Shown: positions 15,716-22,901 of the stretch, one piece after another | Numbering within the stretch: the first letter of the stretch is position 1 | Layout: every line of letters begins with the position of its first letter | Source: Elusimicrobiota bacterium | Lineage (GTDB): Bacteria > Elusimicrobiota > Elusimicrobia > Elusimicrobiales > UBA9959 | Reading direction: 5' to 3' | Assembly: GCA_003450815.1 (NCBI GenBank) | Contig: DMES01000038.1 | Location: forward strand, 1 to 50,620 | Length of the DNA stretch: 50,620 nt | Position numbers and translations under genes: made by a program | The notes under the pieces: model-generated | Database searches by the model: none | Seen by the model: the letters and a program-made list of their open reading frames with translations, nothing else | Told to the model about the DNA's origin: nothing

Positions 15716-18700
15716 ATGAAACGTTGTTTCTCGGCGATCTTCATATCGGCGCTGTTGCTGGTTGGAAAATCCTGGTGTGCGAGCGGGGGGGCGGAAGATA
15801 CTTTGCGCGCCACCAAAGCCTGGAAAGCGATGCAGTCGCGCGTCCAGATCAACGCCTACAGCGAAGACAATATCAGGATGTTGCAGGATTTTATCCGCGC
15901 TTTTCCTCAAAGCGAATACATATCCGACGCGCGCTTTGCCATCGCGGAAATATATTTTAGAGAAAGCAAGTATAAGGAGGCCTGGCCGCAGTATAAGATC
16001 CTGATGGGCCAGAAGGACAATATTTACAGCGACGATATTTCGCTGCGGTTGGGCGAGATTCAATATAACACGGGACACATTAACACCGCCAGAGAATACT
16101 GGGAGAAAATAGCCGGCAAAAGCTGGGGGGGGAGTATCCTGGCGGCTGAAGCGCAATACTATCTGATCTTATGCGATTTGCGCGAAAAAGACTACATGAG
16201 CGCAAGTAACAACCTGGACCTCCTGTTCCAGCGATATCCCACCTATAAGGACCTTCCAAAAGTCCGCGAATTGACCGGCATAATACGCTTTCAGGAAAAA
16301 AATTTCAACAAGGCGCTGGAAGCGTTGGAGGACATCACAACCCCGGCGGCGGAGTTTTACCGCGGTTTGTGCTATTTCCAGCTTAAGCAATATCTGGAAG
16401 CGGCTGAGTGCTTTAAAAAGCTCGCCTCGGATTCCAAGAGCGGCTATGCCGAGATGGGCGCGTATTTAAAGGCTGAAAGCTTTCGCTTGGGCGGAAACAA
16501 CAATCTGGCCGCTCATACTTACGGCGAATTTGTGAACGCCTATCGTGACAGCCAGCTGAGGCCCTATGCATTTGTGCAGCTTTCCAGAACACTAATGAAT
16601 TCAAAGCGGTATGACAAAGCCCTGGAGGTCCTGAAAATAGCCATGGAAACCCCCGGGGTTTCAAAAAATGTTACCGCTTATGCCATGTATTTACAGGCCG
16701 CGACATACGGCAAAACCGGCGATTATCGCCGCGCGATAAGTATTATAGACTCAGCCCTTAAACTGATACGCAAAGACGATTACCCTGAATTGTTCGGCAG
16801 CATTTTTGTGGACAAAGGCTATTACCTGTTGAAGCAGGGTGATTCCGCCAACGCCGCGCTGGCTATGAAGGAGCTGGTTCAGGAAATGCCGTACCATCCT
16901 CTTGGAATGGTGGCCTGCATGATTATGGGCAACGCGGCTTACATGGATAAAAACTGGAATTCGGCTATCACCTCCTATGAAGCCGCCCTGTTAAAATACA
17001 AATACACGGAACTTTCCGATGTCGCTATGGCAATGTTGCTGCGCACCTACTATACGGCCGGCAAATATTCGGAGCTTGTAACCAACGCTAATCGCGTAAT
17101 GAAAGTGGTCATTTCGGAGTTCACCGCCAAGAACGACCTGTGGCGGAGCTACTCGTATTTTCTGCTTGCTGAGGCTTACTACAAGATCGAACAGTACTCC
17201 AAGGCTTCTGAATATTACCAGAAAGCGGGACGGCATCCCGCCTGGGCGCCGCTGTCAAAGCTTTATCTGGCCTGGGCGCTTTATCATGAAGGTAAATATT
17301 CCGAAGCTTCCAGTTTGGCTAAGCAGGTGGTCGCTTCCTCGGAAAATACGCCCATGGGGCGGGCAAGCGCCGGTTTTTTATCAGCCGCGTGTTTTTTTAA
17401 CCAGAAACAATACGATTCAGCCATCGGCGCTTTCCGCAGTTTCCGCACGCGCTTCCCCCAGGACAGCCATGTTCCTGAAAGCTATCTTCAGGAAGGCATA
17501 GCCTGCAGGCTGGCCCTTTATTTCAAGGATGCTTTGCGCGTTTGGGAACAGCTGGTTAAGTTGTACCCGGAAGATCCTTCAAGCCAGGAGGCGCAGATCA
17601 ATATCGGCCGGCTTTATTTCCAGGGCCGCCAATACGATAGCGCCGTACAGGCGTTTGGCATTTTACTTAAAAAATGGCCCAGAACGTCTTTTGCGGCGGA
17701 GGCGCAGTGGATGATGGCGCAGTCTTATTACAATTCAAAAAAATATGCCGAGTCCATACCCGTATATGAGGCATTCCTGAATGAGCACCCGAAAGATTCC
17801 AGGGTGGAAGCCTGCAAGGCGCAGCTGATGCTGGCTTATTACAACAGGGCGATCAGCACAAAGGACCCGAGGTTCCTTGCCCACTTCGTACATACATATC
17901 CGGAATCCACTTTGGCCTCGGAAGCGCAGTATATGATAGGGTTTATCGCCTACACCGCGCAGAAATGGGCTGTTGCCGTAACGGAAATGCGCCGGATGCT
18001 TCTTAATTACCCGGGAGCTCCGCAGGCTTCTATGGCTTTGCTGGCGGTGGCTCGCGCCCAGGAACATTTAAATAATATCCCGGATGCGATAGTAGAGTAT
18101 GAAAGCGTGCTGACTATGTTCCCGACAACCACTTATGCGCAGGACGCGGCTATGCGCCTGGGAGCTATTTATTTCACCGGGGGGAGATTCGGTGAAGCGG
18201 CAGAGAAATTCACTTTTCTTGCGAGCCATTCACCGGAGGGCCAGGTGAAGATGGACGCCGTTTACAACATGGCCGTGTCTTATAGCCGGGAACGGGACTT
18301 TGGCAACGCGCTGCGGGCATATGAATCTTTTGCGGATAATTATGAGGACGATCCGCGCCAGATTGACGCGTTGCTTGAAATCGCCAATATAAACAAGAAT
18401 AACGACGACTATCAGAGGACGCTGGATACGTATCAGCGGATCTTGGAAAGCAAAAATCCCAAATCAACTCCCGTCTTGCGCATGCAGCTATACACTCAGA
18501 TAGGCGAGATTTATCTTAAAACGGCCAATGACCAGAAGAAGGCTATCGTGGCATACAGCCAGCTGATACCCATGAAACCATACAATAACGAATCCCGGCT
18601 GCTTGGCCTGGCGCAACTGGCCGCGCTATACGAGGCGAATGAGGACTGGGGAAACGCCCAGACCGTCTATAAACAGATCGCCTCCAGCGGCGGACGCGCT

Positions 18701-18862
18701 GACTGGGTAAAAACAGCGGTAGACCGTTCCAAGGAAATAAAAGAGTATCTAAAGGCAAAGAGCGTGGCTCCCGTCGCCGCCCCCGTCCAAAAAGCGGATA
18801 TTCAGCAGCCGGAACCAGAGCCGGAGCAGGCGTCCGTCTCATCGGAGACGAAAAAGGAATAA
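15716..18862 (+). CDS. Large exported TPR-repeat protein
   Basis: A 1048-residue protein with a signal peptide (MKRCFSAIFISALLLVGKSW, cleavage probably near CASGG) followed by tetratricopeptide repeats over nearly the whole length. Typical units are FIRAFPQSEYISDARFAIAE, the AQINIGRLYFQGRQYDSAV type and AMRLGAIYFTGGRFGEAAEK, many of the longer periplasmic (CpoB/BamD-like) kind with the FP..S..A pattern. The last 40 residues are Pro/Glu/Gln-rich and probably unstructured. The ATG at 15716 was chosen because the signal peptide begins there. It lies 50 bases after the HAMP gene and 67 before exbB. Large TPR proteins next to TonB or Tol genes probably act as periplasmic scaffolds; that role is inferred from position. 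Confidence 0.85.
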   Translation: MKRCFSAIFISALLLVGKSWCASGGAEDTLRATKAWKAMQSRVQINAYSEDNIRMLQDFIRAFPQSEYISDARFAIAEIYFRESKYKEAWPQYKILMGQKDNIYSDDISLRLGEIQYNTGHINTAREYWEKIAGKSWGGSILAAEAQYYLILCDLREKDYMSASNNLDLLFQRYPTYKDLPKVRELTGIIRFQEKNFNKALEALEDITTPAAEFYRGLCYFQLKQYLEAAECFKKLASDSKSGYAEMGAYLKAESFRLGGNNNLAAHTYGEFVNAYRDSQLRPYAFVQLSRTLMNSKRYDKALEVLKIAMETPGVSKNVTAYAMYLQAATYGKTGDYRRAISIIDSALKLIRKDDYPELFGSIFVDKGYYLLKQGDSANAALAMKELVQEMPYHPLGMVACMIMGNAAYMDKNWNSAITSYEAALLKYKYTELSDVAMAMLLRTYYTAGKYSELVTNANRVMKVVISEFTAKNDLWRSYSYFLLAEAYYKIEQYSKASEYYQKAGRHPAWAPLSKLYLAWALYHEGKYSEASSLAKQVVASSENTPMGRASAGFLSAACFFNQKQYDSAIGAFRSFRTRFPQDSHVPESYLQEGIACRLALYFKDALRVWEQLVKLYPEDPSSQEAQINIGRLYFQGRQYDSAVQAFGILLKKWPRTSFAAEAQWMMAQSYYNSKKYAESIPVYEAFLNEHPKDSRVEACKAQLMLAYYNRAISTKDPRFLAHFVHTYPESTLASEAQYMIGFIAYTAQKWAVAVTEMRRMLLNYPGAPQASMALLAVARAQEHLNNIPDAIVEYESVLTMFPTTTYAQDAAMRLGAIYFTGGRFGEAAEKFTFLASHSPEGQVKMDAVYNMAVSYSRERDFGNALRAYESFADNYEDDPRQIDALLEIANINKNNDDYQRTLDTYQRILESKNPKSTPVLRMQLYTQIGEIYLKTANDQKKAIVAYSQLIPMKPYNNESRLLGLAQLAALYEANEDWGNAQTVYKQIASSGGRADWVKTAVDRSKEIKEYLKAKSVAPVAAPVQKADIQQPEPEPEQASVSSETKKE

Positions 18863-18929
18863 ACAGTCCGGCTCACGCGGCAAAAGTGAAACAACCAGCT
18901 TAAAACATTAAGAATAAGGAGACAGCGTC

Positions 18930-19571
18930 ATGGAAATAGGATTTAGCGCTTCGGCATTCGGCAATCTGCATTCGGTTTTTATCCTGGGAGTATTGCTGCT
19001 TTGTTCTTTGATCTGTCTGACGCTTATTGTGGAGAGGTGGTTGTATTTCAGAAGGATCTCAATCAATCCGGAGAAAGCTCTTGCTAAAATACGCGGCAAC
19101 ATCCTGTCTGGTAAACTGGACGACGCGTTAACCATGCTTGGGGAAACGGAAGGGAATCCGATCCTTTCGCTTATGTATGTGGCGATAAAAAATTCCCATC
19201 TTCCTAAAGAGCACTTATCGGAAATATTACGCGCTTTTCAGCTGCGCCAAAGAATGCTGTTTGAAAGATCGCTTGGCGTACTGGGCACGCTCGGCAATAC
19301 CGCTCCCTTTATAGGACTTCTGGGCACGGTAATGGGTATCATACAGGCTTTCCGCGACCTTGCGGGGCCGCAAGCCCAGGCAAACGGCGCGACTGTCGTA
19401 GCCACCGGCATCGCTGAGGCCCTGATAGCCACGGCCGCCGGACTTTTTGTCGCTATTCCGGCCGTCGTTGCCTATAACTATTATCTTAAAAAAGCGAAAT
19501 ACCTGGGGATGGAAATGGAAGCTGTTGCCACGGATATGCTCGTTCTTCTGTCGCTTAGAAAGGTGATTTAA
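18930..19571 (+). CDS. exbB: ExbB/TolQ-family proton channel protein
   Basis: A 213-residue inner-membrane protein of the MotA/TolQ/ExbB family, which with ExbD forms the proton-driven motor that powers TonB-type transducers. Three membrane segments can be seen: about 12-34 (VFILGVLLLCSLICLTLIVE), 120-143 and 157-182. The conserved core GNTAPFIGLLGTVMGIIQAF and the third-helix segment GIAEALIATAAGLFVAIPAV are standard. AAGGAG precedes the ATG. Its stop overlaps the next ATG (TAATG at 19569-19573), so translation is coupled to exbD. ExbB and TolQ cannot be told apart by sequence alone here; the downstream TonB-type protein favours ExbB. Confidence 0.92.
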   Translation: MEIGFSASAFGNLHSVFILGVLLLCSLICLTLIVERWLYFRRISINPEKALAKIRGNILSGKLDDALTMLGETEGNPILSLMYVAIKNSHLPKEHLSEILRAFQLRQRMLFERSLGVLGTLGNTAPFIGLLGTVMGIIQAFRDLAGPQAQANGATVVATGIAEALIATAAGLFVAIPAVVAYNYYLKKAKYLGMEMEAVATDMLVLLSLRKVI

Positions 19572-19990
19572 TGCAGGCAGGTTCGCAGGCTGAAGATCCT
19601 ATAACCGCAATCAACGTCACGCCCCTTGTGGATGTGTCGCTGGTGCTGGTTATAGTTTTCATGATTACCATGCCTTTTCTGGTTGAAAAAGGCATGAAAA
19701 TAAAGTCATCCGAGCAGAAAATAGTCCAGGCAAGTTCAGTGGACGAGGCCATATTGGTTGAGATCTCAAATAAAGTCATAACGCTGGAAGGCAAAGAAAT
19801 CGCCCCTGAAGCTCTGGCGGGAATACTAAAAAAAACCATGGATGACAGGAATGTCTATTCTGTGTCGGTCGCCCCAAGTCCTAAGACGCTTCACGGCGAT
19901 ATTATCGCGGTTCTTGACAGCGTAATAACGTCCGGAGCCCAGGACTTAAATCTGATCGGGCCGGGAGAGACTGGAAATGCCGGTAAATGA
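19571..19990 (+). CDS. exbD: ExbD/TolR-family protein (first copy)
   Basis: A 139-residue motor protein with a short cytoplasmic N-terminus, one membrane helix (about 19-39, PLVDVSLVLVIVFMI) carrying the essential aspartate (D21), and a periplasmic domain of about 95 residues. In ExbB-ExbD complexes this aspartate carries the protons. The NVTPLVDVSLVLV motif is the classic signature. It starts within the exbB stop and its last 14 bases overlap the start of the second exbD, so the three are made as a set. Confidence 0.92.
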   Translation: MQAGSQAEDPITAINVTPLVDVSLVLVIVFMITMPFLVEKGMKIKSSEQKIVQASSVDEAILVEISNKVITLEGKEIAPEALAGILKKTMDDRNVYSVSVAPSPKTLHGDIIAVLDSVITSGAQDLNLIGPGETGNAGK

Positions 19991-20396
19991 TCTTCCTGAT
20001 GAAAGTATTATTTCTGAGATCAATATGACTCCGCTGGTGGATGTTTCACTGGTGCTGGTCATTATTTTCATGCTTATCGCGCCGTTTCTAACACGCCTGC
20101 TCAAGCCCATGCAGTTGCCCCCTTCCAAACAAGCCTCGCTAAACGACCAGAATACGGTTAAAATTTCCATATTCAAGGACGGAACGCTGGCTGTTAACAC
20201 TGATGTTGTAGACGAATCTGCGCTGGGCGAGCGGATTTTAAAGGAAATCACCAAGGGAAAATCGCCGTGGGCGCTTGTCAGGGCGGATACTGAAATCCCT
20301 TATGAGAAAGTTACGGTTATCCTTCAACTGATTAAAAAAGCGGGTATTGAGCGTGTCGCTTTCGCCACAAGACCGGTGGAAGCCGGAGCAAAATAG
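19977..20396 (+). CDS. exbD: ExbD/TolR-family protein (second copy)
   Basis: A 139-residue paralog of the preceding gene with the same plan: NMTPLVDVSLVLVIIFM with the proton-carrying aspartate (D22) and a periplasmic domain ending in VAFATRPVEAGAK. The two copies differ clearly outside the membrane helix, so each may have its own partner or the two may form a mixed dimer. The gene overlaps the first exbD by 14 bases and ends in TAG, whose G begins the GTG of the tonB-like gene (20394-20398). Confidence 0.9.
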   Translation: MPVNDLPDESIISEINMTPLVDVSLVLVIIFMLIAPFLTRLLKPMQLPPSKQASLNDQNTVKISIFKDGTLAVNTDVVDESALGERILKEITKGKSPWALVRADTEIPYEKVTVILQLIKKAGIERVAFATRPVEAGAK

Positions 20397-21439
20397 TGGA
20401 TACCACCCTGGAAATTTACATAACGCCTGTTTCGCGCCAAAATCTGCGCATTGGCGGGCCTATTTTTATTTCCACCTCTGTGCACGCTTTGCTTTTATTG
20501 CTGCTGGCTACCCTGGCCCAGCAGCTGGCGCTTAAGCCGGTGGCCCCCCCTATAAAAGTGCTGGAAATAAATGTGATGGGGCCGGAAGATGTTGCCCTAA
20601 GAGGACGCTCCAATGACTACTCCGCCGGGGCGGCGCGCGATAAAATGCTCCTGGCTCAGCAGGCCAGGGACATGCTGAAAGCTACGCAAGGCAATGTTAA
20701 TAGAATTTCGCGCAGTATCGCCCAATCGGAACAGACAACTGCGGCAAAGATACCGGTGCTTACAGCTAAAGGGCCGCTGTTCAAGTCGGCAAGAAGCTAC
20801 CTTGGGGCAGGCGCGGGACGCGAGAAAATATATGTCTCCGCCTCCATTATAAAGCCCCGCCAGGTAGACCTCAGCAGCGAAAAAGGGGGGAAAGGGGGCG
20901 GTCTGGTCGGAGTCACCGGCGCTGCGATAGATTTGAACGCGAAAAGGGGAGCCAGCGGCGCTCCAAGCGGCACATCAAAGTTTTTGCAATACGGGGAAGG
21001 TTCTGCGGACGGAGCTGCTTTTCTTTCAAAACGGGGCAAATCTGTAATTGATAATTCTTTTGAGATGAGCGATGACCCCATCCTCCGGTCACGGAAGACC
21101 GCGATCAAACTGGACGCGCCCTCCGACGATTTTTTCTCCATCAGCGGGCCCTTGAAGGGAAGAAAAATACTGAAGATGAAAATGCCGAGATATCCCCGCT
21201 GGGCGGAAGAGCAGGGGCTGGAAGCCCGTATAGCGCTGCGCATAACCGTCACGGCGCGCGGCAGGGTTAAACCCGACATTCTTATTGAGCAAACTTCAGG
21301 GTTCCCTGAATTTGACGATCTGGTCCTGGATGCCGTCCGGAAAATGATTTACGCGCCTCTTCCTTTTGAAAGCGGTAATTCTGATCAGTGGGGGATCGCG
21401 GCTTTCAATTTCAAGCTGAAAAAAGGAGCGCCCAACTGA
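20396..21439 (+). CDS. tonB: TonB-family energy transducer
   Basis: A 347-residue transducer. The N-terminal anchor (about 22-44, FISTSVHALLLLLLATLAQQ) has serine and histidine spaced as in TonB and TolA (S26, H30), the pair that couples to ExbB/ExbD. The middle 200 residues are basic and glycine/serine-rich rather than the Pro-Lys rod of classical TonB. The C-terminal TonB domain is clear: MPRYPRWAEEQGLEARIALR, then ILIEQTSGFPEFDDLVLDAV and a final FKLKKGAP. The start is GTG overlapping the exbD stop. No TonB-dependent receptor gene is present in this window, so the outer-membrane partner is unknown; the PorV-like barrels and OmpA-like proteins downstream are candidates by position only. Confidence 0.88.
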   Translation: MDTTLEIYITPVSRQNLRIGGPIFISTSVHALLLLLLATLAQQLALKPVAPPIKVLEINVMGPEDVALRGRSNDYSAGAARDKMLLAQQARDMLKATQGNVNRISRSIAQSEQTTAAKIPVLTAKGPLFKSARSYLGAGAGREKIYVSASIIKPRQVDLSSEKGGKGGGLVGVTGAAIDLNAKRGASGAPSGTSKFLQYGEGSADGAAFLSKRGKSVIDNSFEMSDDPILRSRKTAIKLDAPSDDFFSISGPLKGRKILKMKMPRYPRWAEEQGLEARIALRITVTARGRVKPDILIEQTSGFPEFDDLVLDAVRKMIYAPLPFESGNSDQWGIAAFNFKLKKGAPN

Positions 21440-21441
21440 TT

Positions 21442-22383
21442 ATGAGCGATATCTACGGAAAAACTTACATAACTGACGGACTCAAAACCGGGCTTATGGT
21501 CATATCGGCGACGGCCTGTATTTTTTTAACGGCTGTTCCGTGCTTTGCCCAGGCCGCGCGCCGTCCTGAGCAGTCGGGACAGTTGAACAATATGGTCATA
21601 GAAGGGGAAACCCGGATTCAGGTGAAAGGCGATAAGCCCGCGGAAGCGTCGGAACTCGATCCCAAAGAATATGTGGATAAATTTATCGTTTCCTATGTGC
21701 GTGAAAACAACCCCGCCGAGAAGTTGTCCGTTTCTTATTCTCTGTATCTGCCGTCGCAGCTGACGTCTGATGCGGTTTTGTCCCCCTGGAGGGGCCGGTT
21801 GATCGAACCGCCGGTTTTATCGCTCCTGGTTAAAACCCCTCCCGGAGTAAATGTCGCGAACTGGCGCCTTGTTATCGCGAACGACCAGGGAAAAGTGTTT
21901 CGCATAATGAAAGGAAAGGGCAATCCGCCTGCAAATATTGTCTGGGACGGGATGGATGATTCCGGCGAACCGCTGTTGGTCGGACATCCTTACGCATATT
22001 CGCTGGCGGTTCTGGATAAATTTGACGTTCCCACCTATCTCTTCGGCAAGAGCGTTACAGTCAGAGGTCTTGTGCTTAAAAACTCCGGACGGCTTAATAT
22101 CATTATTGATACCGCCGCATTATTCGAAAAAGGGTTGAAGTTCTCCACTAATGGATATGTCTACGCGCGGGAAACCCAGGACAGACTGCGGAAATTTTTA
22201 GATCGGGATATTACCATCCGGGTTTATGGCAATGACGCCGACCTGGCTCAGAGAGAGGCCGACATTATAAAGGATTTCCTTGAGGACAGTCTTCACCTTA
22301 ACAAAGGCACGATAGCCGCCAAGGGCCAGCCGGCCGGCAAGAGTAATTACCAGAGAACTGAGATAACAGCCGATAAATCTTAA
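21442..22383 (+). CDS. Exported FlgD-like Ig plus OmpA-like protein
   Basis: A 313-residue protein with a signal peptide (to about AVPCFAQA, residue 39). The middle contains a FlgD-type Ig domain (NWRLVIANDQGKVFRIMKG, then IVWDGMDDSGEPLLVGHPYA). The C-terminal 90 residues (FSTNGYVYARETQDRLRKFL, then ITIRVYGNDADLAQREADII) look like a weak OmpA/Pal domain in which the usual TD and N-x-x-LS-x-x-RA residues are only partly kept. It follows tonB by two bases, so it belongs to the operon, in the place of Pal in a tol-pal cluster. No lipobox is visible, so it is probably soluble in the periplasm or surface-bound rather than a lipoprotein. The ATG at 21442 is chosen for the signal peptide; AGGAG lies about 15 bases upstream, further than usual. 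Confidence 0.7.
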   Translation: MSDIYGKTYITDGLKTGLMVISATACIFLTAVPCFAQAARRPEQSGQLNNMVIEGETRIQVKGDKPAEASELDPKEYVDKFIVSYVRENNPAEKLSVSYSLYLPSQLTSDAVLSPWRGRLIEPPVLSLLVKTPPGVNVANWRLVIANDQGKVFRIMKGKGNPPANIVWDGMDDSGEPLLVGHPYAYSLAVLDKFDVPTYLFGKSVTVRGLVLKNSGRLNIIIDTAALFEKGLKFSTNGYVYARETQDRLRKFLDRDITIRVYGNDADLAQREADIIKDFLEDSLHLNKGTIAAKGQPAGKSNYQRTEITADKS

Positions 22384-22650
22384 TAAAGATTTTTGCCATG
22401 CCCCGTCTTTAAGCCGTTCTGATGAGCATTGCTCTTGCAACTGCGCGTCCATAGATAAACCTTGTGCCGGATTTAGGATAAAATGTTGTTCCTCAACATT
22501 TTATATTTACAAGAAAAAGTCAAGATTTCATAAAAGTGGGCCTTTGGATCCGTTTCTCATTGGGCACAAAGGGCAGAAAATCTTGTAAATATCTTGAGTG
22601 GACAAACGCGGGAAAACCTACTATACCATTAGAGGGACGCGACATGCATC
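22384..22650. other. Non-coding gap with nested inverted repeats
   Basis: No gene is supported here. Bases 22478-22488 and 22494-22504 form a perfect 11-bp stem (ATAAAATGTTG/CAACATTTTAT, 5-base loop). Directly after it, 22503-22514 and 22581-22592 form a perfect 12-bp inverted repeat (ATATTTACAAGA/TCTTGTAAATAT) enclosing 66 bases with a further CCTTT/AAAGG pairing. It may end the TonB operon or be a structured RNA. Confidence 0.5.
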
Positions 22651-22719
22651 AGGGCGCGCCAAGTTGCCGTTGTGGATGTTTATGGAACACCGCTGGACAG
22701 GTTGCAGGCTTATTATTGA
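22651..22719 (+). pseudogene. Relic of the 3' end of a PorV-like gene
   Basis: Read in frame from 22651 this gives ARQVAVVDVYGTPLDRLQAYY and then a stop. The two intact PorV-like genes end in SQVIRVVYGTPLDRL. Bases 22678-22700 match 32297-32319 of the first barrel gene at 22 of 23 positions. Nothing upstream resembles the rest of the gene. A hairpin (GGTGGGCC/GGCCTACC, 22742-22772, one G-U pair) follows. It is best explained as the remnant of a further giant+barrel unit or as a recombination scar. Confidence 0.6.
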
Positions 22720-22805
22720 CAAAGCCGATGTAAACGTATATGGGTGGGCCTTTTTACTAGGGGGGCCTACCTTATTAATGTAATATTAAGTACATTTGTA
22801 GAGTA

Positions 22806-22834
22806 TTGACAAGCCTACTGTTGTCTGCTAACCT
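22806..22834 (+). promoter_or_regulatory. Possible promoter of the first giant gene
   Basis: TTGACA (22806-22811, perfect) is followed after 17 bases by TAACCT (22829-22834, a weak -10), 67 bases before the ATG at 22902. A second TTGACA at 22716-22721 has an even poorer -10 (TATGGG). The AT-rich stretch 22772-22805 lies between them. Confidence 0.3.
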
Positions 22835-22901
22835 ATTGCGTGGCTGTATTGTACAGTTGTATCAAGGAAAATCGGCAATAATAGGGGCGGAAAAACCTTG
22901 T

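Noticed and set aside
22536..22783. Two short open frames across the gap before giant copy 1
   Set aside because: They lie in frames other than the barrel relic, lack ribosome sites and cross inverted repeats.
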